64,000 bases of DNA from CALGLS01 sp965222105 (GTDB lineage: Bacteria; Bacteroidota; Bacteroidia; Chitinophagales; Saprospiraceae): positions 85,535-149,534 of the forward strand of contig CBDCTQ010000065.1 in the NCBI GenBank assembly GCA_965222105.1, written 5' to 3'. Position 1 is the stretch's first letter; each line of letters starts with the position of its first letter. This document shows positions 8,094 to 18,900 of this stretch, piece by piece. Made by a program: the position numbers and the translations under genes. The notes under the pieces were generated by a model, which saw nothing but the letters and a program-made list of their open reading frames with translations, was not told the DNA's origin and made no database searches.

Positions 8094-11000
8094 TCACCTA
8101 AACAGGGTAACATCTCCCTGATAAACCTTAACCAGATTGTCCACAAACTCCACTTCAGCAACATAGACAAACACCGCCGGGTTCATAAATTTGCCATCCA
8201 GCCGACCGTCCCAGCCGTAAAGTTCCTCGCCGGGTTGAAAATTAATGGCTTCATGGACGAGTTCTCCCCAGCGGTCGTATACGCGGAAGTAATTCACCTG
8301 CCGAACACTGGCATCGCTAAAGGGAAAGAAATAGTCGTTGACGCCGTCTTCGTTGGGTGAAAAGGCATTTGGGAAAAAGACATTTTTCGGCTTTTCAACG
8401 ATGATGCGCATCGTATCGCGGAGAATACACCCCGTCAGCGTATCCACCGTTTCAATAACGTAATAATTGGTATAAGTCGGGCTCGCAAAGGGTTGGAGAC
8501 ATCCCCTGCAATGAAGACTGTCGCCAAGCGTCCACTGATATAGTTGGTTGGCTTGAGGAGACAGGCTCCCGTCAATCTGAACACTATCTCCGAGAACCAC
8601 CCGTTTGTCTTCACCCGCATCCAGGTCAACCGGCGGTGGTTCATAAATGGGGATGATTTCACTGACCGTACAGCCGTTTCCATCCAACACCACCAGCTCG
8701 TAATCGCCGCCATTCAGGCCATCGTAGATCATATCTACTGAAAAATCACTCTCTCCAAAACTATAGAGATAGGGCGGTATCCCACCATCGGTAGCGTCGA
8801 TTACCAACCACCCGTTGGCATCACCGTGACAGGTAACATTTATCGATTCTGCATTGTAGGCGATGAGATCGGGCTGGTTGACCGTTACCTCCACTTCAAA
8901 TACGCAATCGAACTCGTTGGTGATTGTCACCTGGTAGTTGCCAGCCTGAATTCCTTCCAACTCCGCCGTGGTAGCACCATTCGACCATTCAAAATCCAGG
9001 GCCGACCCCCCTGTTGCAAAAATGGGTTCGATAACACCCGTTTCGTCGCCATAGCAGGGCACATCTACCGTTTCAAACACCACACCGGGATTGATGGCAT
9101 AATTCACCTGCAAACTATCCACTCCCACACATCCCTCATTATCGGCGCTGACCCAATAAAATCCCGGCTGGTCGACAAAATAAGTTGATCCGGTAGAACC
9201 ATCCTGCCATTCCACGTCCGTGCCTCCCACAACGCTCACCGCCAATGTGGTCGACTGCCCTTCACAAAGTATGGTGTCGGGCCCCAGGTCGACAAGGGGC
9301 GTTGCCGCAAATATCAGGTCCACATCGTCAACCGTCTCACAGCCCTGACCATCCGAAATGGTTACACTGTAATTGCCCGAACTGCTGACCGTCGCCACCG
9401 GCCCTGTGTCACCCGTACTCCAGTTGTACACCTGGGCCCCAGGCGTGGTGGCATCAATAGCAAAACTGGTTTGGTCGCAAACCGGCTGATCCTCTCCAAG
9501 TTCTAATGGCAGGGGCGGTTCATAGTCCACCACAATTTCATCTTCATTTGGGCAACCATCCACCGTGATCGTCACCGAATAACTTCCTCCGGTAGTCACC
9601 TCCAGGGTAGCATCCGTACTTCCATCATCCCATTGGTAGGTGGCGCCGGCAGTAGTAGCATCCACAATATAGCTTAGCCCTTCACAAAGAGTAGTATCCG
9701 GGCCGAGGTCGAGGGCGGGCGTTTCCGCAAATGTAAGCATAATGTTATCCGCTACTTCACACCCTCCCTCATCCAATATCACTACCCAATATTCGCCGGA
9801 GGTGGTAACGGTGATCATCGAATCGGTCGACCCATTGCTCCACATATAGGTTTCCGCCCAGGGGCTGTCGGGATCCAAGGTATAAGAAGGTTCATCACAT
9901 AAAGACTGGTCTTCGCCCAAATCCAGGAAAAAGGGTGTTGCCGATTCCACCACAAAGGAGTCGCGGCGCGTACACCCCGATATGCTGATGTCCACCCAAT
10001 AGGTTCCGATTTGATCCACCTGATAGGTTGCTCCGGTGCTGCCATCCTGCCATTCGTAGGTGGCGTTGGCCGTACTTACGTCCAGGAATAGATCCGTATT
10101 GCCGGCACAAAAAGTGGTATCCGTCAATGTACTGGTATTGTCGAGCACATCGATTTGCAGATAGAAGGTATCCGTTACATTGCAGGTAATTGCTGCATTG
10201 ACAACTTGCATCACAGTATAAGTGCCAGCTTCTTCAAAAGTATAAGTGGGGTTCTCCTCGGTGCTGGTAACACCGGTGCCAAAATCCCAGAAAAAGGTCT
10301 CCGCGTCGAGGCCGGTATAAGTAAAATCGACGGTAAATGGCGCACAACCACTCGTGGAGGGGGCCGCCATAGCAGAAGCCGTTACCGTAGCAATTTCAAA
10401 ATCGATTTTGAAAACGCCGATATCCCATCCGACAGATTGGTTGGTCGCAAAGGCGTTCGGAGTGGTCTGCAAGGTAGAACTACTACCCGAACACACCGCC
10501 TGATAGATGACCCCTCCCTTGTCGAAACGACTTGTGCCACCGTCTACATGATAAGCGTTGGGGTAAAAAGTGCCGAAGTTCAACGCCTCTGCATTTGGCG
10601 TAAGCTGAGCCAGATAAAAATCATTGGTACCCACAGAAGCCACCGCATCGGGGGTAACCGGCAACTCACTGCTGGCTTCATAACCAGACAAATAAATACC
10701 GTTGCACTTATCGACCATAAAGGCCACCGGCACAAAATCATATCCAAAGCCTCCTGACCCCGAACCAATTACGGTGGAGTACACCAGCGAACTCAATTCC
10801 CCGTCGAATGCGGCGAGAAATTGTTTGCTGCCGGGATTAAAAAAATAGGTGTTGGGCGTAATATCGATCGTTCCCGATGTCTGCCCATAGATGTGTACGT
10901 TACCGTCTTCATCCAGGTCGATGAAAAAGGCGTGTTCACTGCCATCGGTTGAGCCGAAATACGTACTGGCAACCAACTGCTGAGCATCGGGCGAAAGTTT

Positions 11001-12593
11001 GGCCACAAAGGCATTGGCTTGCCCCCCCGGCCAGTCGGATTGATAAGCATTTGCCGTTGTCACGAAATCATCCGACCCTGCTGCCCCTGCAACGTAGACA
11101 TACCCAAAGTCATCTACCCGCAACCCAAATCCCATATCGGGATCGGCGCTGCCCAGATAAGTCGACCAGTACAGGGTCGACAGGTCGCTGTTGAACTTTG
11201 CCACTACTCCCTCCTGCATGTTGAACCCAGAGCTGTTGTTAGAGGGTTGAACAACGTTGGGTGTGGTGGGGAAATTGGTCGAATTGGAACAGGAAGCTAT
11301 GTAAATATTGCCCTGTGCATCCAGCACTATCTCACCTCGATAAGTATCGCCATAGTTGGCAATAACGCCGGTCGAATTGCGGCCATCGCCACCTGAGCCT
11401 CCCAGATAGGTCGATCCCACCAGGGCAGTCCCGTCGGCATTGAGCTTGGCAATAACGATATCGGCAGCCCCGCCCCCAAAGTTGGTTTGAACGGCATTGC
11501 CTGTGGTTGGGAAATCACTGGAATTACTCGACCCGTAAATGCAAAGATGGCCGTTGAAATCGACGATCATACTGTGCGGATAATCTCCGCTGGCACCTCC
11601 AATGTAAGTGGCGTATATTTGGCTTGAGCCATCCGGCGTGTATTTGGTTACGGCGAAATCGGTTGAGCCGCCTGCAAAGCTATTCTGAAAAGCACCTGTC
11701 GTGGTGGGATACCCCACGCCAAAGGAGATGCCTCCGCCAAATACATTGCCCGAATTGTCGAAGGTGGCCGTATGGCCAAAATTTTGACTACCTGATGTCC
11801 CCGATAGCGTCGAAGCCACTACGGTCGGATCAATGACCAACTTTAAAGAAGGATCATACCCTTTCGGGAAATAAAACTGAACCGTGTGGCCGGTCAACAC
11901 ATAAGTACATGCCACCTCTTTTTCCCGACCATCGACCATTTGATAGGCATAAGGTTGAAACTCCTTGATGTGACCGACATTGGTTTTGATGTGCAAATGA
12001 CCGTCTTCCAAATGCAGCCCGTCTGTACCTTCATAAGATAATTTGATCTGATCGGGAGCCTTGCCGGGAGCCACCACAAAATCGTATTTGAACAATCCAT
12101 CCTGGCTGTATGCGATCAACTGGATACCGTCGTATATTTCTTCATAGGTTATTTTATGAAAAACGGGAACATTGTCGGCCCATCTGGCGGGGTCGTTGCC
12201 CAAATAATAATTGTGGTATTGATGCAAGACATCAGAACCCTTTAGAGGAGATTGATTTGCTCCAACAAACTGCACACGATAGGCATGTCCTTTCACTACA
12301 TGTTGGGCCTGCACGTCGGGAGCTGCTTTGATGATGTCATGCAATTCCGCGACAGCGGCTCCGTCGTGAAACTTGTATGTAAAAGCATCGGCTTCCAAAA
12401 AAACCTTGTCAATGCCGCCCAACCCGGCCCGGTAAAGGACGTTGGGGTGCCATTGGTTTTGGTTTTGCACAAATTGCAATGGAGCAGGGTGGTGATGATG
12501 CCCTTCCGGGCAGGAAGACTGGCCTTGTAAAAAGGAAAAGGTAAAAATCGATACTGCTGTAAAAAACCATGTTTTCAGGAACTTTGCCTTCAT
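8094..12593 (-). CDS. Secreted T9SS type B protein with SBBP beta-propeller, PKD and SprB repeats
   Basis: This protein has 1499 residues. A signal peptide (MKAKFLKTWFFTAVSIFTFS, cleavage near LQG) is followed by a DUF7948-like domain (about 33-250; FVQNQNQWHPNVLYRAGLG). Next comes a beta-propeller of SBBP repeats (about 255-720; VAKLSPDAQQLVASTYFGS is one blade strand). A PKD domain follows (about 745-820; FFWDFGTGVTSTEENPTYTF), then five Ig/PKD-like units of about 80 residues (LGPDTTLCEG...YQWDDGST) and two SprB-type units. The type B sorting domain closes it (FFPNAFSPNEDGVNDYFFPF ... VYDRWGEL ... GDVTLFR). It should be exported by the Sec system and T9SS and held on the surface or released. 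Such proteins are adhesins or matrix components; the ligand is unknown. It diverges from the 12964 gene. Confidence 0.9.
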   Translation of the reverse strand: MKAKFLKTWFFTAVSIFTFSFLQGQSSCPEGHHHHPAPLQFVQNQNQWHPNVLYRAGLGGIDKVFLEADAFTYKFHDGAAVAELHDIIKAAPDVQAQHVVKGHAYRVQFVGANQSPLKGSDVLHQYHNYYLGNDPARWADNVPVFHKITYEEIYDGIQLIAYSQDGLFKYDFVVAPGKAPDQIKLSYEGTDGLHLEDGHLHIKTNVGHIKEFQPYAYQMVDGREKEVACTYVLTGHTVQFYFPKGYDPSLKLVIDPTVVASTLSGTSGSQNFGHTATFDNSGNVFGGGISFGVGYPTTTGAFQNSFAGGSTDFAVTKYTPDGSSQIYATYIGGASGDYPHSMIVDFNGHLCIYGSSNSSDFPTTGNAVQTNFGGGAADIVIAKLNADGTALVGSTYLGGSGGDGRNSTGVIANYGDTYRGEIVLDAQGNIYIASCSNSTNFPTTPNVVQPSNNSSGFNMQEGVVAKFNSDLSTLYWSTYLGSADPDMGFGLRVDDFGYVYVAGAAGSDDFVTTANAYQSDWPGGQANAFVAKLSPDAQQLVASTYFGSTDGSEHAFFIDLDEDGNVHIYGQTSGTIDITPNTYFFNPGSKQFLAAFDGELSSLVYSTVIGSGSGGFGYDFVPVAFMVDKCNGIYLSGYEASSELPVTPDAVASVGTNDFYLAQLTPNAEALNFGTFYPNAYHVDGGTSRFDKGGVIYQAVCSGSSSTLQTTPNAFATNQSVGWDIGVFKIDFEIATVTASAMAAPSTSGCAPFTVDFTYTGLDAETFFWDFGTGVTSTEENPTYTFEEAGTYTVMQVVNAAITCNVTDTFYLQIDVLDNTSTLTDTTFCAGNTDLFLDVSTANATYEWQDGSTGATYQVDQIGTYWVDISISGCTRRDSFVVESATPFFLDLGEDQSLCDEPSYTLDPDSPWAETYMWSNGSTDSMITVTTSGEYWVVILDEGGCEVADNIMLTFAETPALDLGPDTTLCEGLSYIVDATTAGATYQWDDGSTDATLEVTTGGSYSVTITVDGCPNEDEIVVDYEPPLPLELGEDQPVCDQTSFAIDATTPGAQVYNWSTGDTGPVATVSSSGNYSVTISDGQGCETVDDVDLIFAATPLVDLGPDTILCEGQSTTLAVSVVGGTDVEWQDGSTGSTYFVDQPGFYWVSADNEGCVGVDSLQVNYAINPGVVFETVDVPCYGDETGVIEPIFATGGSALDFEWSNGATTAELEGIQAGNYQVTITNEFDCVFEVEVTVNQPDLIAYNAESINVTCHGDANGWLVIDATDGGIPPYLYSFGESDFSVDMIYDGLNGGDYELVVLDGNGCTVSEIIPIYEPPPVDLDAGEDKRVVLGDSVQIDGSLSPQANQLYQWTLGDSLHCRGCLQPFASPTYTNYYVIETVDTLTGCILRDTMRIIVEKPKNVFFPNAFSPNEDGVNDYFFPFSDASVRQVNYFRVYDRWGELVHEAINFQPGEELYGWDGRLDGKFMNPAVFVYVAEVEFVDNLVKVYQGDVTLFR

Positions 12594-12963
12594 AGCGAAA
12601 GAGGGTTTAGTTAATAAATCTGTGTCGTCGGGTGGGAATTCTCTTTAGTCTCGGATATATGTATAAAAGTACGCATTTTTGTCTGCTCCACCATACAAGA
12701 ATGACTGAAATTTGCCCAATTTCATACAATAAGTCTAAAACCACCCTGACCTTGGGCCAAATGCCCACATATGCTACCGGGTTTCCCATCCATACCCTTC
12801 CCGCCTGATTTTTTTTAAATCCTTTCTTTTTCCTATATTTGGTCGATTTCCAAAAACAATTTCCTCCCCCACCAAAAGCAAAATGTCCTTAAAGCCCGTC
12901 CTGGGCTTGTTCCGGGAGGCTACTGTATCAACATCGAACCAAGCGCGATGAAAAACACAAACC
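12594..12963. other. Divergent promoter region between two giant genes
   Basis: No gene is seen. Both flanking genes start here in opposite directions. TATATTTG at 12834-12841 fits the Bacteroidota -7 box TAnnTTTG for the rightward gene, about 120 bases before its ATG, but no clear -33 TTG stands at the right distance. TACTTTTA, read on the minus strand near 12673, is a weaker candidate for the leftward gene. Confidence 0.4.
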
Positions 12964-15900
12964 ATGAAAAATCCACTACAAGCCTTACTCCTCCTTGCCC
13001 TGATAACCATTGCCACCCAAACCCGGGCTGCCCTCCCCGACGGCGCCACCGCCCCCAATTGGACCCTCACCGACATCAATGGCAACACCCATACCCTTTA
13101 CGACTATCTCGACCAGGGTAAAATGGTTGCCCTCGATTTCTTCGCCACCTGGTGCGGCCCCTGCTGGAACTACCACAACACCAATGCACTCAAAGACCTC
13201 TATAATAACTTCGGCCCTCCCGGCACCGACGAAGTTATGGTATTTGGCATCGAGGGCGACGTCTCCACCAATACCAACTGCCTCTATGGCCCCGCTGGAT
13301 GTGTAGGCGGCACCATTGGCAACTGGGTCGCCGGCACCCCCTATCCCATTATCGACCTCACTTCCAGCACCGTCACCGGCCAATACGCCATCACTTACTA
13401 CCCCACCATCTACGCCATTTGTCCCGACCGCACCATCTTCGAGGCGGGGCAAATACCATATAGTACCTGGCAAACCTGGATTCAGACCTGCCAGCTCGAC
13501 GCCACCGGCACGGCCACCGATGTGGTCTGCGCCGGCGAAGACAATGGCACGGTCGACCTCATGCCCACAGGTGGGTGGGGAAACCTCAACTTCTCCTGGA
13601 GCAACGGCGCCAACACCGAAGACCTCGACAACCTTGCCGCCGGAAACTACTTCGTGACCATCACCGAAGGGCATGGCTACAGCATCGAACGAGGCCCTTA
13701 CACCGTCGGCGGCCCTACTCAACCCCTCGACATCATCACCAACTACGAATATGACGTAGACTGTTTCGGCGCCGACAACGGCCAGATTGACATCAGCGCC
13801 GCCGGTGGTACTCCCGGATACAGCTACCTGTGGAGCAACGGCCAAACCTCCACCACCCTCTTCAACCTCAGTCCCGGGATATACCAGGTAACCGTAACCG
13901 ATAACAATAGTTGCACGGACATCAACGCCTATTCCATATCTGAACCTCCCGAACTGACCTTCTCCATCTTCGCTTCCGACGAAAACTGCGACAACACCGA
14001 CGGCGAGATCATCGCACAGGCACAGGGAGGATCGCCCGGTTATCTCTACGACATTGGCTTCGGGCCCCAATCCAACGGCTACTTCCCCAACCTCTCCGGC
14101 GACGCCTACTTCCTCACCATCACCGACGCAAACGGGTGCCAGCAATTCGACAACATCCTCATTGCCAACATCCCAGCCCCCTACGCCGACGCCGGCCCCA
14201 ACGAATTGATCGACTGTAATAACAATACAACTACACTAGACGGAACAAACTCAGACGCCGGCCCCGACATCATCTACATCTGGACCACTACCGACGGCAA
14301 CATCGTCAGCGGTGCCGATACCCCCACCCCTCTCGTCGATGCTACCGGTACTTATGAACTAGCCATTATTAACACCATAAACGGATGCCAAAGCATCGCC
14401 TACACCACCGTCAGCGGCAACACCACCACCCCCAACGCAGATGCAGGCCCCAATGGCGACCTGACCTGCACCACCACCTCTGTAACCCTCGACGGCTCCG
14501 GCTCCGACAATGGTGCCAACATCACTTACCTCTGGACCACCTCCGACGGCAACATCGTCAGCGGCGATACCACCACCGCCCCCCTCGTGGATGCCAGCGG
14601 GACTTACGAGCTGCTGGTCACCAACACCGACAATGGATGTACCGCCCTCTCCACCACCTCCGTCGGGATCGATGATACTGCCCCCACTTCCGACGCGGGC
14701 CCCACTGCCGCTGTTGACTGCAATAATACACAAACGACCCTCGACGGAACCAACTCCTCAAACGGGCCGGACTACACCTACCAATGGACCACTACCGACG
14801 GCAACATCGTCAGCGGAGAGACCTCCCTATCCCCCACCGTCGATCAGGGAGGCAGCTACCAACTCCTGGTTACCAACACCATCAATGGCTGTACCGCTAC
14901 CAGTTCTACCTCCGTCGCTCAAAACGACACCCCACCTGCAGCAAGCGTCGGCTCACCCGCCACGCTGACCTGCCAAACCACTACCTTAACCTTAGACGGC
15001 AGCGGATCAGAAAGCGGCAGCGACATCACTTATCAGTGGACTACTGCCGACGGCAACATCGTCAGCGGTGACAACACCACTACTCCCACCGTCGACCAGC
15101 CAGGCACCTACCTACTGCTCGTAACCAACACCTCTACAGGCTGCACCGCCTCCTCCGATGTAGCCATAGCAGAAGACTTAGCCGACCCCACCGCCGATGC
15201 CGGTACTGCCAACCCACTCACTTGCACAACCTCAACCATCTCGCTGGATGGCTCCAACTCCTCCGGCGGCAGTGATATAACCTATCTTTGGACAACATCC
15301 GACGGCAACATCGTCAGCGGCGATGACACCACCAATCCCGTTATCGACGAGCAGGGTACCTATTCCTTATTGGTTACCGACACCAGCAACGGATGTACGG
15401 CAACCTCCTCCGTTTCCGTTTCCGAAAACACGACCGCACCTGTTGCTGACGCCGGACCGGACGACGAGCTAAACTGCTCCGACACCGACCTTGCCCTCGA
15501 CGGGTCAGGGTCTTCTTCCGGCCCCAACATATCTTACCAATGGACGACTGCCGACGGCAACATCATTTCCGGTGCAGATTCTGCCACCCCCCTAGTCGAC
15601 CAGGCAGGCACCTACTCCCTCCTCGTCACCAATACCGACAATGGCTGTACGGCTTCCGCCAACTCAATCGTCACCCAGGATGTCAGCCTACCCACCGCCG
15701 ATGCCGGACCCGATGGAGAACTCAATTGCAATGTCAACCAGCTTACGCTAATTGGCGACGATTCTTCCGACGGAGACAACATCACTTATCTGTGGACTAC
15801 CTCCGATGGCAACATCGTCAGCGGCGACGACTCCACCACCCCGCTCGTCGACCAGGCAGGCACCTACTCCCTCCAGGTCACCAACACCGATACCGGTTGC

Positions 15901-18900
15901 TCCGCCACTTCTTCTGTGGAGGTGTCTGAAAATACTGCAACGCCCACTTCCGATGCCGGACCGACAGATGAGCTCAATTGCGACAACAATTCACTTACGT
16001 TAGATGGTTCCGGATCTTCTTCCGGATCGGAATTCACCTATTTGTGGACTACCACCAACGGTAACATCGTCAGTGGTGATGACACCACAGAACCGGTCAT
16101 CGACCAGGCTGGTGACTACGACCTCCTCGTCACCAACACCGACAATGGTTGCTCCTCCACTTCCTCGGTTTCCATTTCTGAAGACACCAATAGCCCCACC
16201 GCTGATGCCGGACCCGACGATGAACTCAATTGCAGTGAACCCGACCTCACCCTCGATGGGTCAGGGTCTTCTTCCGGCTCCAACATTTCCTACCTGTGGA
16301 CGACTACCAACGGCAACATCGTTTCCGGTGCAGATTCTGCCACACCCCTGATCGATCAGGCAGGCACCTACTCCCTCCTCGTCACCAATACCGACAATGG
16401 CTGTACGGCTTCCGCCAACGCAATCGTCACCCAGGATGTCAACCTTCCCACCGCCGATGCCGGACCCGACGGAGAGCTCAATTGCAATGTCAACCAACTT
16501 ACGCTAAATGGCGACGACTCTTCCGACGGTGATAACATCACTTACCAATGGACTACCTCCGATGGCAACATCGTCAGCGGCGACGACTCCACCACCCCGC
16601 TTGTCGACCAGGCAGGCACCTACTCCCTCCAGGTGATCAATACCGATACCGGTTGTTCCGCCACTTCTTCTGTGGAGGTCTCTGAAAATACAACTACGCC
16701 CACGTCCGACGCCGGACCGACAGACGAGCTCAATTGCGACAACAATTCACTTACGTTAGATGGTTCCGGATCTTCTTCCGGATCGGAATTCACCTATTTG
16801 TGGACTACCACCAACGGTAACATCGTCAGTGGTGATGACACCACCGAACCGGTCATCGACCAATCCGGCGACTACGAACTCCTCGTCACCAACACCGACA
16901 ATGGATGCACCTCCACTTCCTCGGTTTCCATTTCTGAAGACACCAATAGCCCCACCGCTGATGCCGGACCCGACGATGAACTCAATTGCAGTGAACCCGA
17001 CCTCACCCTCGATGGGTCAGGGTCTTCTTCCGGCTCCAACATTTCCTACCTGTGGACGACTACCAACGGCAACATCGTTTCCGGTGCAGATTCTGCCACA
17101 CCCCTGATCGATCAGACAGGCACCTACTCCCTCCTCGTCACCAATACCGACAATGGCTGTACGGCTTCCGCCAACGCAATCGTCACCCAGGATGTCAACC
17201 TTCCCACCGCCGATGCCGGACCCGACGGAGAGCTCAATTGCAATGTCAACCAACTTACGCTAAATGGCGAAAATTCATCCAGTGGAAATGATATTACATA
17301 TCTATGGACTACTTCTGATGGTAACATCGTAAGTGGCGACGATTCAACCACCCCGCTCGTCGACCAGCCGGGCACCTATTCCCTCCAGGTTACAAATACG
17401 GCTACTGGTTGCTCCGCTACCTCAACTGTTGTGATCAGCCAAAGCAACGATTCTCCCACCGCCGACGCCGGCACTGCAGAAGAAATCAATTGCACCAACA
17501 ATTCACTTACGTTAGATGGGTCCGGCTCATCTGCCGGATCAGAATACAGCTACCTGTGGACCACTGTCGACGGCAACATCGTGAGTGGTGGCAACACTAT
17601 TGCACCACTTGTAGACCAACCCGGCGCCTATACATTGCAGGTAACCAATATGGCCACCGGCTGCTTGTCAGCTGCGACGGTTCAAATCGTTGAGAACATC
17701 GCCGCACCTGCTGCCGATGCCGGCTCAACTGCCCAATTCACTTGCCATGACAATACCCTTACACTCAACGGCAGCAGTTCCTCTTCCGGAACCGGAATTA
17801 CTTATCTGTGGACCACCGCCAATGGCAACATAGCATCGGGCGCCACCACAACAACGCCCGAAATATCGGCACCCGGCGACTACACCCTGTTGGTAACCAA
17901 TACCGATAACGGCTGTACGGCTTCCGCCAATGTGACCATCACTGCAACACAGACCCTGGAATTGAATTTGGCGACAGCCACCGATGCTACCTGTTTTGGC
18001 GAAAGCAATGGAAGTGCCACCGTCGAAGCTGCCGGAGGCAATCAGCCCTACCAATTTACCTGGCCAGGGGGAACGGAAGGAGCGACCCAAAACGACCTGG
18101 CGGCAGGCAACTACCTCGTTAGTGTAACCGATGGTGACGATTGCACAGCTACTATCCAGGTTGCGATTGCCCAACCTGCGCCCATTGATTTGAGCCTGAC
18201 CGCCAGCTCGGAAGTAAATTGTTATGACGGGAACGACGGAATGGCCACCGTCGATGCACAAGGAGGCACCGGCGACTTCACCTACACCTGGCCAAACGGC
18301 GATACGGGCCAATCGATGAGCAATTTGTCGGCAGGCGAATACACTGTTACAGCAACCGATGCCAACCTATGCTCGGAAGTACTCAACCTGACCATCACCC
18401 AACCCAATGAACTGGTCAACGACATCACCCACACCGACGAAACCGCCTCCGGCCTCGATGATGGCACAGCCACCAGCAACCCCTCAGGAGGCATTGGGCC
18501 CTACTCCTTCTTGTGGAGCAACGGCGAAACTACGGCCAGCATTTCGGGATTGCCACCCGGCACCTACACCGTAACGACCACCGACGCCAAAGGTTGTTCT
18601 CACGTTGGGACAGTGGCCATCAACGCTGTCGACTGCGCCCTGCAGGTCGAGTCGGGAAGTACCGACGTCAGTTGCTTTGGCGGTAACAACGGCCAGGCAT
18701 TCATAACAAATATAACCGGAAGCGAAGGGCCTTTTACCTACAATTGGTCGACCGGCGCCACCACTTCCAGCATTGACAACCTGACTGTCGGCACCTATAT
18801 TATTTCTATATCCGACGGAGAGGGTTGCCTGTTTGTCGAAGAGTTGATTGTCGCAGAACCTCCTGCCCTAACTACGGACTTTATCTATGACGACCCCAAC

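Noticed and set aside
7543..8360. Plus-strand open frames of up to 242 codons with VRCFHVFY or CVAFMSFM repeats
   Set aside because: They read the antisense of the 24-bp repeat of the ATPase gene; the minus strand has the recognisable protein.
12985..14145. 386-codon minus-strand frame rich in Gly and Val
   Set aside because: Antisense of the thioredoxin/SprB coding region of the giant adhesin.
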